A stretch of 64,000 nucleotides of DNA from Capillidium heterosporum (taxonomy: Eukaryota > Entomophthoromycota > Entomophthoromycetes > Entomophthorales > Capillidiaceae). Where the stretch lies: positions 806,001-870,000 of the forward strand of contig WBMQ01000001.1 in the NCBI GenBank assembly GCA_016630905.1, in the 5' to 3' direction. A program made the position numbers and the translations under genes. Under the pieces are notes generated by a model. It ran no database searches and was not told the origin of the DNA. It worked only from the letters and a program-made list of their open reading frames with translations. How positions within the stretch are numbered: position 1 is the first letter of the stretch; the number at the start of each line of letters is the position of its first letter. Of the stretch, positions 49,705 to 61,369 are shown in pieces.

Positions 49705-51033
49705 ATGCTCCAGCTCATCCAACGCACCACCAAATTACCTATTCTAACTGCCCAATTCAAACTTTCAACTTCGTTGAGAAGTAGGACGCTAACCCACTTT
49801 ACCAGTTTGACCAAACTATCAACCCAACAGATTGAAAACTTGATATTTCAAGCACTACAATTTAAAAGTGAACTTTCAGTACCAAACGGTCCAAAGAATA
49901 CATACAGCAAGTTATTGGAGGGGAAGCTCGGTAGCAATTCTGTTCGAGAAACGTAGTACCAGGACTCGTGTCGCTTGTGAAACTTCGGCTAACTTGCTAG
50001 GTAAATGACTTTTCTTTCCCTTACCTTGCCTTACCTTTATTTTTTCCAACTCCAACATTTAGGCGCCAAAACCTTATTTTTAAGTCCTCAGGACATCCAA
50101 TTAAATGTAAATGAAAGTTTACACGATACAACCAAGGTGCTCTCCAGCATGGTGGATTGTATAGTTGCTCGAGTAGATTCCCACAAGACAATAGAGGTAA
50201 TTTTTGTAGAAAGCGGAGGCTTACTTTAAAACTGAGCAGGCTCTAGTAAAAGACAGTTCAGTGCCTATTATCAATGGCCTCTGTGATAAGTATCACCCTA
50301 CTCAAATCTTAGCTGATATCATGACGCTGTACGAACACTACCTTCTCAAAGCAGGTGCTTTCTATCTAGAAAAACTTAGATTCTAACTTCAAAATATAGG
50401 AAAGACGTTGCAGGATAAAGTTCCCATCCAAGAGTTGCTGAGTAACAAGAAGGTGGTATGGTTGGGGGATGGTAACAACGTCTTGAACTCCTTACTGTTA
50501 ACCTTACCCCGATTCAACGCCAAGTTTTCAGTAGCTACTCCCAAAGATAAAAAGTATGTAGTGGATGCACATATCTTGAAGGAGGCTAAGAAGTTAGCTA
50601 CCTGACAAGAAACATATCGAGATCGGTCCATAAACCAGAAGAAGCGATCAAAGGTGGGGATGTAGTAGTTACCGATACCTGGTAATTTCTTTATTTTGGA
50701 TCGGTATAGTTAACTTTGTTGATCAAGGGTAAGCATGGGTCAAGAAGAAGAGTTTACCCAACGGTTAAAAGACTTTGAAGGGTTCCAAATCACTTCCAAA
50801 CTACTGAAGGCCGGAGGTATCAACAAGGATTATGTATTTTTACACTGCCTACCTCGAAAACCTTATGAGGTGGATGACGAGGTACCATCTTCCAAAAATG
50901 AATCCTAGTACTAATTTTATAAAAATAGATCTTTTACTCCAAAAACTCGTTGGTCTTCCAAGAGGCCGAGAACCGCAAGTGGACCATCATGGCCGTCTTA
51001 AAAGCTTTACTTGTAGACAAACAGTTTAAATGA
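49705..51033 (+). pseudogene. ARG3: ornithine carbamoyltransferase, reading frame broken twice
   Basis: Six exons follow the family closely: 49705-50000, 50063-50196, 50240-50354, 50400-50681, 50728-50881, 50929-51033. The product is a mitochondrial arginine-biosynthesis enzyme making citrulline from ornithine and carbamoyl phosphate. Visible blocks are the N-terminal presequence, FEKRSTRTRVACETSA (carbamoyl-phosphate site), [68 protein letters not shown] (catalytic Cys) and [12 protein letters not shown]. The frame shifts in exon 1 at the GGGG run 49920-49923 (one base too many, or two missing). It shifts again in exon 4 near the TGA at 50603-50605 (one base missing). All splice sites and all active-site residues are intact, so sequence error or very recent inactivation are both possible. 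It is convergent with the ZZZ3-like gene, with 38 bases between the ends. Confidence 0.85.
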
Positions 51034-51071
51034 ATAAAATCCCTTCATATTCAAAATATAATTTTATTTAG

Positions 51072-52574
51072 TCAACTTTCCAATAGATAGTTCCCTTTGA
51101 TTTGATAGTCCAGATCCACGGCAAAATTCTTAATGATGGCAACTTTAGTAGGTACTAGCTTGTGGTCGAATTTATGATTCTTATAATCGATGGGTTTCAA
51201 AGCACATCGTTCACAAAGTTCCAAATGGGTACTTGGACTACTCACATTCGTACTACTTAAGTTTAGCTCTGTAGGATCGACTTTACAGGTGGTACAGGTC
51301 CACCTCAAACCGACTATGGGTTCGACTTTACAGTTGTAACACTGGTATCCAATGTGCACTTGTGCTTCAGTCGTCGTATTCAAAAAGCTGAAGTCGGTAG
51401 TCAAGTTGGATAGTTTAGTCGAGCCAGTCTCACTGCTGCTGTCCAAAATGGTGTTGGGATTGGAGATGCTGGGGAGGGAGGGGATTATAGCTCTATTTGA
51501 ATTAGGTAACGTAGTAGTAGCGGCAGTAAAGTTGTACTTGCGGTTCATCTTGAGTTTGGAACCGTTGTCGATACGTGGGCCTCGCTTCTTGATCGTGGGG
51601 GTCGTCCTAACAAAATAATAAAAGTTCATACTTGTTGTATTGGAAAATGAAATACCTCTTTTCAACTTTAACCTCTACTTTTTTTTCCACTGTCGTTGAA
51701 GTTGAAGGTTCGCTACTTTCACCATTTTTCACTAAATAATCGGATATCTGGGAAGAGAGCTAAGATCAGAAAATTGCTAATATAATGTTCAAATTACCTG
51801 AGCTTTAGTTTTAGTTGGCAAGAGTGTGGTTAGTTTTTCCACCTTGTCTTTGAATCTAATATCGGTAGGTAGGTCCTTCAGTACGGTATCGAGTTGTTGC
51901 AGTTCAATGTCCAACCAATTGTCGGACTTGCCACCCTCTATATCCATAGCAGCTTCAGCCTCCATCTTGGTCAAGCTTTTACTCACCTTCAGCTTTTGCA
52001 GCTTAGTCTTTCCTTTGACTTTGACGTCTATTTATACAAAAATATAAACAAAAATAGCATGGTAAAAACAAAACCTACATTTATCCAACAGCTCCAACCT
52101 ATTGTCGAAGTTGACGTTTGGTAAGTCCAAAATTTTAAACCTAGTAGGTAGAAGTTGCACCTGGTTCAACTGCAACCTTCGTATGTAGGTTAGAGGTCCT
52201 TTTAAAATCTCTTCCTTCTGTTTATCTATAAGTTGGATAGCTTGCAGGACCGACTCCTTCTGAGACTCTAGTAATTCGATAGCTTTCGTTAGATTTTGAT
52301 AGTCGGTACTGTGCTTGATCATCAAGTTGAACGTCTTATCCACCTCGTTGATTTTAGATAGCTCATCTAAGCTGAAGTCCAAGTTGGAGTTACTGGTTTC
52401 GGCAACTGGGTTCGTCTTCTTAATCTTCCTGGGCCTGCCGACGCCTCTGGGTTTTGGTTTGTTGTCGCTGTCGCTGGCAATCGTACTTTGATTTTCCGTT
52501 TCGTTCTTGTTATCATTACCTTCTACCAAACTTTCGTCGGGTAAGGTGTACTCGGCAAACCATAGCTTCTCCAT
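51072..52574 (-). CDS. ZZZ3: SANT/Myb plus ZZ zinc-finger protein, ZZZ3-like
   Basis: Four exons (52574-52079, 52027-51798, 51747-51656, 51606-51072; introns 49-51 bases) give 450 residues. An N-terminal AT-hook-like GVGRPRKIKK lies near residue 45 and a coiled coil spans about 75-130. A SANT/Myb-like domain follows at about 195-245 (NWLDIELQQLDTVLKDLPTD and LTTLLPTKTKAQISDYLVK). The ZZ finger has CYNC, WTCTTC, CERC and a closing HKFDHKL; the loop is extended by a Ser-rich insert of about 15 residues. Order and motifs match human ZZZ3, the ATAC acetyltransferase subunit whose ZZ finger reads the histone H3 tail. A histone-reading nuclear role is inferred. Alternatively it is another fungal Myb-ZZ protein. 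Confidence 0.72.
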
Positions 52575-52787
52575 TTCTATCTTATGTCCATCACTCTACC
52601 TTTGGATACGAAAAGATTGGCCTTTGAGTCTACTACAAATTTTTTGACTTTTCCAAAACAACGGATCGTTATGCTAAGCCTCCAACTTCAAGCTATACTA
52701 TTGGTTTAAATTTGGAATATTGGGTTATTTCTAAAATTTTACGCCAACAAAAGCTGCAGACTTTTGTTGTAGAGCAGGAAAAAGAAC

Positions 52788-53555
52788 ATGGCCAAACGAA
52801 CTAAACAGACCAAAGGTAAACTACATTTATAAGCTATCAACATCCTTTAACAGCAAACCAACTTGAAATTTAGAAGACAAAGCTACCAACCACTTAAGTG
52901 AGAGTGAAGATGAAGGACCCGAACAACTCACCTTTACAGAATCTAAACAGAAAGTTCAAAAATTGGAAGCAAGATCTTAAAGCTATAAAACAGTAATACT
53001 TTTGCCAATAACGTTTTAAATGTACTGACTTAAACCTTCTTATCCTATAAACAAATAGAAAATCCAAGAAGAAGAAGAAGAAGAAAGCTACTACTAAGGA
53101 AGACGAAGCTATAGAAACTATCCAGCCCCTACCTCAAACTGTGCTGGAAAAGCTACAGGATGCCGATACCAAGTATACCCTCTTATCATATTTTTATTTA
53201 CAATACTATTTTATAGTTTAGTAGATGAAGAGGACTTGGAAGAAGATAACGATGCTTTGAAAGTTGTGGAAGATATCAATCAACTTCAATTGAAAAGCCA
53301 GCCCAAGGTCTTGAAGTAAATTAGTTTACCCTAGATTTTTGTTAAAATATTTTTAGTGGAGTTCAAGCCCAAAAGTTGGATAGCAACGCCTCCTACCTAT
53401 TACCGGATATCGAACCTTCACAACGAACTCTACAGTTCCTGGAGGAAGCCTTATATACCAACCGAAGTTCCAGTAGAAGACGTACTTTATGTAACCTATT
53501 TTTTTAAAACTATACTAATGCGTTTACCTTCTTTTATAAATTTTTAGATCGTTAA
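52788..53555 (+). pseudogene. UTP16: UTP16/NOL7-like nucleolar protein, one frameshift
   Basis: Exons 52788-52815, 52874-52992, 53059-53172, 53217-53315, 53357-53490 and 53548-53555 (introns 41-66 bases). The start reads SESEDEGPEQLTFTESKQ, the SDEAPEEV-type signature of UTP16/Bud21/NOL7. Later comes a Lys run (GAA/AAG repeat near 53066-53092), LPQTVLEKLQDAD, an acidic patch (DEEDLEEDND) and QFLEEALYTNRSSSRRR. In exon 2 the frame reaches TAA at 52978. Dropping one base near 52966-52974 restores QDLKAIKQ, which fits all later exons. UTP16 is a U3 snoRNP (SSU processome) factor needed for 18S rRNA maturation. Loss would hardly be tolerated, so sequence error or an unusual splice is likely. Past 53555 another frame (SLSRWKCLKGSSRF) also looks coding, so the true C-terminus may differ. 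Confidence 0.55.
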
Positions 53556-53611
53556 GTAGATGGAAATGTTTAAAAGGTAGTTCAAGGTTTATAGAGATGA
53601 GGTACGTGTAG

Positions 53612-54898
53612 GATAAAAAACTATTCATTATTTTTGGATTGAAGAAGGAAAATAACCTTTATAAAGTATTTAAGGAAACTTCTTTTTGGTCGAATATATT
53701 ATTGATCTGTAATTTATGATTAAAATATCTATTTTTTGATGAGTTGATGTTTTTTCATATGATATAGATGTCGAGGACTAGAGTAGAGGTTGATTTGGTA
53801 TATCTATGTCCTTTCATTTTTATGTGAAAACATATTAAGCAGCCTCATAATCTGATAGCTATATCTCCGGTTCATAATTATTGCTGAAATATAGGAGAGG
53901 TGGGGTTGAGCCTTTAAAGACGAATTAGACTATCCTATCTTCACTTCAAAAGAATTGAAATATGTTAGATTATAGCTAAGTTTGCTAACTAAGCTTTGGA
54001 AGGATGTTTGCATTTTATTTGCAGGATAACTTTGAACCAGTGGTTCAACTGAACTTCGTTCCAATTCAAATAACCTGCCATCTGCTTTGCAACTTTTCAA
54101 CATATGTAAGTTTAAATCCATATTTGCAATGAAAAGATTCTCAAAAGCTTAAGATAGCTCAACTCAATCTCCCTTGAATCAGTTTCAATTTCAAACTTGC
54201 CTATATAGAAGCCTGTAGATTCTAATTTGATGTTGTCAGTTAGAAATTAAGTGTAATCAATGAGTTGTAGTTTTCAATGGATTTTGGCAGATTTTAGATC
54301 GTTTCGAACTGAGTACTAAATACTCAATTAAGCCGAAGTTAAGATTAACTTTATATACACTACCATCTAAGATCTCAGCCTTTATAGTCTGGATTGCTTA
54401 AGTATATTAAACTTTCGTACCTATCCAATCTTTTTAAATAGTTCAATAGACTTCATCTATCCCATTTTGCCAACTATCTATCGAACTTGACAACTACTAT
54501 CAGCTAATTTATATATTAGTAAATCTTTGAAATCAATCATCCAATGTAACATTAATGCCCCTAATCTCGGCACATACTTTCGTAGCCTAGATAACTCTTA
54601 GCCAAGAACTCAGCTGTATTCTTAAGTTACTCTACTAATAAATATATGGTCATTCATATCTAGATTCAATCGATGTCTGTTCTTTTGAATCTACACTAGT
54701 ATTTCTTAAATATAGTAGATTAATCAATATTATAATGGTGGCTGATTTTAATAGTATAAATATTAGTTAGACTTCTATAGCATCAAATTAATTAACCAGT
54801 TTATTAAATCAAAGCCATCATCAAAATGGCTAATCTCAATTAAGCATATAAGTGAGGAGAGGTTATAATAATAAGATTAGTGATATAATCACTTAAAT
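53612..54898. other. intergenic
   Basis: Very AT-rich; no supportable gene. Confidence 0.5.
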
Positions 54899-56640
54899 AT
54901 GGCTGATATTAACCAATATAGTGTCGTTCTCAATGACTTCGACTTGTGTGAATTGAACTTTGGGAGAGACCAGCCCAACTATTTGAAAAATTATACCAGA
55001 ACTTTGGTAATTACGGTTTTTGTTAGTGACGTTCTTATTTCTCCAAGTGGAGTACTTGCCTCTGATATAGCCCAACAATTCAAGCAAAACGATATGGAAT
55101 TTTGGGTTGTGGAAGAAGGCCAAAAAGTTGAAAGTATCGACCAACGCTGTAAAAATAAAAATAGTGAAGATTAAAGTACTGTTCCTAAAACCAGCCTAGA
55201 TTATTAGGATATTGTTATCCACGCTCACTATATTACAGATACTCTTCACAACGAACCTGCCAAGGCAAATGAAGTAAAACAGTGGATATAGCAAAAGATT
55301 GAAGATAAATACCAAGAAAGTATAAACAGATATATTCTGGAAACTAGTTTTTCAAGAATCTTTGAAGCTTAGGCCTATTCCCTATAGCTTGATTTGCCGA
55401 GTGATGGGTGTTGTCGCTGATAATTTGGATATTGTTTTACAACTTTAAAATCACAACCGTAATTATAACGAAACAGTGCACCATGTAATCAGTATTATGA
55501 ACACAGTAAAGAAGAAGTTTAAAGGCTCTGGGAAAGGGCAGTGCGGATGTAGCAAATGTTGCCTTTATTCTTCACGTACAACCTTAAAACCAAAACTTGT
55601 TAAAAATACAGCTAGATTGCCTACCATAGGGTGGAATGGTGATAATGAAATAGTACCACCAGTACACTCCAGTAGAGGTACTTTTACTTGATATTAAAGA
55701 TTCTGATTTATATGAAAAATAGCTACAAGTTATGATGCTAGCAATGTTGGAGAAGCAGTAAACCACATTTTTAAGAACCTTTTATAATCTTAAAAGGTTG
55801 TAGAAGGATCCAACTGGTATCTTTGGAACCAACCATTCAACAATATGGTTTGTCAAATTAAATAAAGTCTATCAGTCTGTAAATGGAGGCCGATCTGGTC
55901 TATGGAGCCTCAGCTTGGAAAGGACTAAATATATTTAGTATACGAATGGTATGACATATAGCCTAAAGAAATCGACATCATAGTTATAAGGATCGAAAAA
56001 AGGCGATGCTTGTAATTGTTTTGTATTCCCAAACCTATTTTTTACTATTTCGCTATATTAACTCAACACTTTATAAAATTTTCTACAGATTGAAGAGATC
56101 CTACTATGTTGAAAGCATGCGTCTAGGTAACTTTAGAAGCTTTTGCCCTCGGTTGCTTTATACTGAAATTGAGAACACCCTATCCTTGTACTCTAACCTT
56201 CACAAAGCTAGTTGGACCTTATTGTTGCCTTTATAATAACATCTCTGCCCATGCTGAGACATTTGCAGACACATCAACAAAAGCTTCATCCCATAATTTG
56301 GGATTTCATTGTTAGAATGATTTAACCAGGTCTTTGTGTGGCCATCTACTCATTGACACTGAACGACCTATAGATTAAATTACGGTTGACTGAGAAATAG
56401 CTTGAATGAAGCTATGCAGGCAACTTGGAAATTTTAGTTTTCAATATATCCGTTTTAAAAAATGCTTCTACTAGAGAATGTATACATAAAGGGAGCATCA
56501 GTATATTGCTATTTTAGAAATATATTCGATAGGTTCTTTGTAGAAAACCAGCTTTGTTTAATTATTAAGAGCAATGCTTATCAATATATTGAATTTATAC
56601 TCATTTTTCTATGCATTTTGAAGTGACAGGTAAAGCTACA
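54899..56640 (+). pseudogene. long decayed gene, unknown family
   Basis: ATG 54899 opens 91 codons (for example RTLVITVFVSDVLISPSG and NDMEFWVVEEGQKVES). After TAA 55172 the same frame keeps reading as protein with scattered stops (IVIHAHYITDTLHNEPAKAN; QKIEDKYQESINRYI). After a frameshift near 55370 it continues RVMGVVADNLDIVLQL, TVHHVISIMNTVKKKFKGSG and a Cys cluster CGCSKCC, then later WYLWNQPFNN, VCKWRPIWSMEPQLGKD and LVYEWYD. About ten stops and at least two frameshifts are present. No family was recognised. Confidence 0.45.
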
Positions 56641-57149
56641 AGTTTGAAGTATTAGAAATAAAATGGTTTACGGATGGGTTGTTAATATCAACACAGATGG
56701 CATGTACCTTCACTATATGTGCTATAATGAAACCACTTGTTTAAAAAACGTATTTCTGCTAACATCTAACGACTGCTGATATAATTATAGATAACTTGAG
56801 TTGAAATACATTGGAGTATAGAAATACATTTCCTTTTATAATGTGAGTCAGCGACCATATAAAGTAAATTATAGAAACTGATGACTTTGTCACGATAGAA
56901 TATACACAGAAGACTCCTGTCGAGATAATATAGATTATATAAGTGTGAATTTGAGTTAGTATATATCCTAGGTATCCTTCTTATTCTCATTGTTGGATCA
57001 GGTGGATGAGCCTCATAAAGTTTTTGATATAATCTTAAAAATAAAGCAAATACCCTACAGGTATATGACCATAGTGGTAATTCTATGTATTTCTATGATA
57101 GCAATGCCATGTTCGTAGAATTTCATTTCAAATAGTTACCTTCATTCCT

Positions 57150-58080
57150 GTTTAGTTCAGCCAAAGTTTTGCTCTAGATAACGCTATGAATTTCGACCAC
57201 TGTCAAAGCTATCTTTTTTTAACTTAGCCGTTGGAAAAAATAGATATCGGATACATCTTCTCAAAGTTAAGCAATATAAACGTAAAACTTCCTTTTACTC
57301 TACTTTTTGCTCACCAGTATGTATTGCCTCTGGTACATTTAGTTATGATGACCCTCCTATGTATGGTTTTTGTCTAAGCACTCTAAACATATCTAGTTTT
57401 TTATTGAAGTTAGTCAATAAGGATACTATATAGCTTCAAATGGATATAGCCCTTATCAACTTAATGAACTATATTGTTAAGCGGCTAGTCTCGAAGGTGC
57501 CGGTTGGGTTCTTTTGCAACTTCTTGGGATTCTATAAAATATTTGGGAGGGAAATCTACTGCTTCTTAAACGTAGCCATCGCTGTAAGCTTTCAAGTGAT
57601 ATTAATTCAAGGCAAAACCTTCAACCCTAGATGAGAGTATTTCTACTGTAGCATATTGACAGTACTATCTCTCACCATACGTATCCCACTTTATGATAAA
57701 ACTTTAATTTTATCCTTCTAACATGTTTCAGTTCTAGGATTGTACGAAAAGAACAAGGGCAGCATCTGCCATATTCGCACGATTCTTTCCCAGTACCTTT
57801 TGAATCTATCTATCACCGTGTTCACCATGATGTACTGCCTAGCTATAGTTTTCACTGTAATTTAAAGTTATAATAACATCGAAACCATAGCATCGACTAT
57901 TCTATCTTCAAAAAGAGATGAAACTAGTACGGCTTTGAAGTAATAGAAGTCCATCAAAATCTATATTAAAAATGCCTTTGTTTTTTAATTTGCCATTAAC
58001 ATATATAACTCATTATATTTGATTTTCTGTCTCCTCTGTTTAAGTGGATTCGTCATCAGAAGTTTATACAACAGTAAGTT
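57150..58080 (+). pseudogene. decayed seven-transmembrane receptor
   Basis: One frame reads with several stops. A possible Cys-containing outer region is at about 57290-57400 (FCSPVCIASGTF; YGFCLSTLNISSFLLKLV). Hydrophobic segments follow: VGFFCNFLGFYKIFG, YCFLNVAIAVSFQVILIQ, EYFYCSILTVLSLTIRIPL, LLNLSITVFTMMYCLAIV, IYIKNAFVF and LYLIFCLLCLSGFVIRSL. Stops are TAG 57430, TGA 57632, TAA near 57719, TAA near 57864 and TAA-TAG near 57940. Helix spacing and the CxxxGF...C pattern suit a cAMP-receptor/secretin-like 7TM protein, a different class from the intact receptor at 45.6 kb. Confidence 0.5.
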
Positions 58081-59134
58081 TTATACAAAATACAAGCTAA
58101 CTTTCCATAGCTCCACCCCACAACTTTTAGAGAACTTAAGGTGAAACCATTCTGAACTTCACCTAGCTAAGGCATCGAAGACAGTAATAGTTTCCATTAT
58201 ATAGTCTATCGTTTTTATAGTTGGTTTTAGGGACATCAATAGTGAGCCTCAGGTTTGAAAGAATCCTCATATCACTGCTTTTGAATTCAATTAATTTAAC
58301 TAAACATAGCTTATTTGGATATATGTTTTATTATTTTTATAATATTCCGTTTCTTGAAGGAATAAACTGCTAGTATGCCCAAACATCCCTCAATTTGGTC
58401 TAATTAAAAAGCTAGACTTGTGTATATAACTTAGTATACCTTATATACACATGCAACTTTCCTTTAATAAGATCAAAATTAAAAGGTAGTTTGATATAGC
58501 TGCAAAAATATTTAGCCCTTAAATGCTCTCTAAATCACATTTTAATATCTATTGAAAATTCATAAAAATACTAGCTAAAAGAATCATACTGATCGATAGG
58601 TAACTAACTACCTGTCAGTAAAGTCTGGGTATCTAGCTTCATGGTAGTATCAACGAGTTAAATGTAGAGTTCAAGTTGAAGGCAGTATCATCAAGTCATG
58701 TCTAGCCTTGAACATCAACTTCTTGTAGCAGAACCTGCAGATAAATTAGATTATCTAGATAGGAAAAAGTATAAAACGGATATTCGAAATAAGCATATGT
58801 GTTTATAAATAGTATATACTACTATAATTGCATTTAAACTGCTAAGTATATTAATTTCTTTGGAGAAAATTAGCTTTATAAAATATTAGATTAAAGTTAT
58901 GTGTAACTCAAAGACCCATCTTTCTGATTCCATCGAACCTAATACATAAAGTAACAAAATAAAGGAATATGATGAAAAATAAAACGGTAAGAGACAAACA
59001 GTTATACTATACTATTTATCTAGTGATACTAAAGCTTTTGAAGGAAGTAGAAGTGGAAACATAGAGTTCGTCAAAAGTGATCAGCAAGGTAGTTGTTAGA
59101 ACACCAATTAATTAAATTCAAGGCCCATTGGAAG
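58081..59134. other. intergenic, 3' of DSK2
   Basis: AT-rich; nothing supportable. Confidence 0.5.
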
Positions 59135-60680
59135 TTAGCTGTTCTGCAGTAAAAACTCTACCGCGTCGTCCACATCACCTTCAGTTGCAACTAGAGCCCT
59201 ACAGAATGTACAAGTAGGTATATGTAAGAACATAGATCAATAGAGTATAGATTAAGGACTGCTTACTCTAAATTTTGGTGTAGGTCTTCAAAGCCCATCT
59301 CATTCAGACGTTCTATCTGCTCAGCAAAGCGTATACTGAGCTCCTCCTGACTAGGCGCCTTATTAAAACTTGACATTGAAGTGTAGAGGCTTACTTTATA
59401 GGATCCAGGTTGGACGTACTGGGTTGGCTGGTGCTGGGGGTGTTCCCTTCGGTCTCCATGGGTGCAGACCGGTTGTAGGCGAGCCTTAGGATATCAAACT
59501 GCTTGTCAAGATCATCTACCGATTGATGAGCTTGCAGATTTTGGGGTGAAAACATACTGAAGTTGAGGTTGGGTCGCAGTGCATCTGGCTTGAGAAATGC
59601 CTGTTTTAGGAGGTAAGCTAAGGTAGATTTGAGAAAAATACCGAAATTTTGGAGCTTTGGGATTGATCTAAAAGATGGGATGCTAAATACTAGTTTGCAT
59701 CAAAAATTACTGCTCCTACGGCTGGCATGTGCTTCGGGAGGGGGTGGAGCCCACGGGTTGGGAAGTGGACTCGAATTGACTCCATTAACTAATTAATTGA
59801 TAAATACATTTCCCTTCAAGTAACATTACCTTCATTAGCATCAACTCCATACATCTCGGCATATCTGCGATTGGCACCGTCGGTTGAGCTATCACTCTAG
59901 GTATCATTAGTAAGGAGATCGGTTAATCTTCATACTCCACGTTGAGCGGACTCCATTGGCTGCTGGATGGTCTCGTATATCTTCTTCAGGTGGTTAAAAC
60001 CACCAGGGAGCATCTCCAAGTTTGAGATAGCTCGGTCGTTGTTCTTCATAACCTCTCTCATTTTATCGGGGTTGTTCATAATTTCATAACCCTTTACAAA
60101 AGCATCAATACTTAGTGTGCGTTTGTATGTACCTGTCGGATCATTTTAGGGTCGCTTATAATCTTACCAATCTCTGGGTTCTTCTCCATAGTCTCCTTGA
60201 ATTGGGGATTGGACATTACCAGCTTACTCATCACTTCTGGGTCCATCGCCTAATAATGGTAAGTCAAAATTCTTGAAAACGAAAGTGCAACTTTGAATAG
60301 AGAACTTAGGCCTTTATTCCCTTTCAGGGAAGATAGCCCGGATAAGAAGGAATTGGGATCGTCGGCTGGGTTAGCTTCTGGCTGATTTAAGCTATTGGCT
60401 GCAGGTTGAATTAAATGGAGTATACTATCCTGTTTGACATCTAGTTTAAAATAAGATTTAGCAGAATAATGGCTAGAAAATTAGTACTGTAAAACGATAA
60501 GAGTTCTTCATCCCTGAGTATGATACCGTTGTGAATTATTCTTTTGCCGAAAGCTTCCATGTTGTAATTGGTTTCCAAGGCGCTCTTGAAACCTTCAACT
60601 GTAGTTGCATCGGCGTCCACTTCGACTCTAGTGTCTTGTCTATTTCCACTTCTACGAATTATTACTGAGATGATAGCCAT
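59135..60680 (-). CDS. DSK2: ubiquilin/DSK2 ubiquitin-receptor
   Basis: Nine exons: 60680-60488, 60440-60292, 60249-60133, 60091-59936, 59896-59830, 59788-59711, 59584-59395, 59350-59267, 59198-59135, giving 365 residues. An N-terminal ubiquitin-like domain (about 1-75) contains TTVEGFKSALETNYN, KRIIHNGIILRDEELLSFY and SILHLIQP. A central STI1-type region (about 115-205) reads AMDPEVMSKLVMSNPQF, NNPDKMREVMKNNDRAISN and LEMLPGGFNHLKKIYE, then a linker with NPWAPPPPEA. The C-terminal UBA (about 322-365) carries the MGF motif: RFAEQIERLNEMGFEDLHQN. It shuttles ubiquitinated clients to the proteasome, binding it through the UBL and chains through the UBA. Intron 6 (126 bases) is the longest; its acceptor (59585) was chosen to keep frame, as an earlier CAG would break it. 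The donor of intron 2 (GTTGCA) is weak. Confidence 0.88.
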
Positions 60681-61369
60681 TGCTCTCTTGGACTGTTTGG
60701 TTGAAACTGTAAAGCTTTGTGAGTTTTTCCTTCAGGTTGGATTCTTATTTTGGGGTAACGCTTTCGATTGAAAATTCCTGTCACCAGTAGTTTCTTTTGT
60801 TTGCCGCAATTATAACTTGAATTGCTTGGAATGATATCACTGACTTTCAGAGTCATCTAACACAGCATACTAGAACATTAAGAATCCATACTTATATAAT
60901 AAGCTGGTTTACATGATATTTACATACTGAATAAAGGCTTTCAGTATTCATTTAGGTAAGGCAGTCAAATTGTAGGAAAGCGTACTATGATAACACTAGT
61001 AAATATCGATACAATAGCTTAAAAGAGCTGCTTATCTAATAAAGAGCCCTCTCCATTCCTAAATAGTTTAAACTTTCTTTATTGTAAAAATAGTTTGGAT
61101 AGTTTTACAATACTTATGAGAAGGCTTTATATTAAAATATAGTATGAATGTATACTACTTTGGACCTTATAAAATTCTTTTGTATTAAATTTCCAAGAGT
61201 ACAAACCCTAACTAGAAAATTAATGTTATATCAACTACTAACTTATGCCAACATTTCTAGAAAACTACTACTTTCAAGTAGTACAAGTCCAATCGCCATA
61301 GATTATGACATCATTGGCTCTATGTAAAGCAAAATTTTTGAACTGAAGCTCTTCAACTAGAACTTAGAG
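60681..61369. other. divergent promoter region DSK2/AIM41
   Basis: About 690 AT-rich bases between the two starts; no individual element could be assigned. Open frames crossing it use non-ATG starts. Confidence 0.45.

Noticed and set aside
51352-52124. Plus-strand frames over the ZZZ3-like gene
   Set aside because: Antisense shadows of exons confirmed by domain content on the minus strand.
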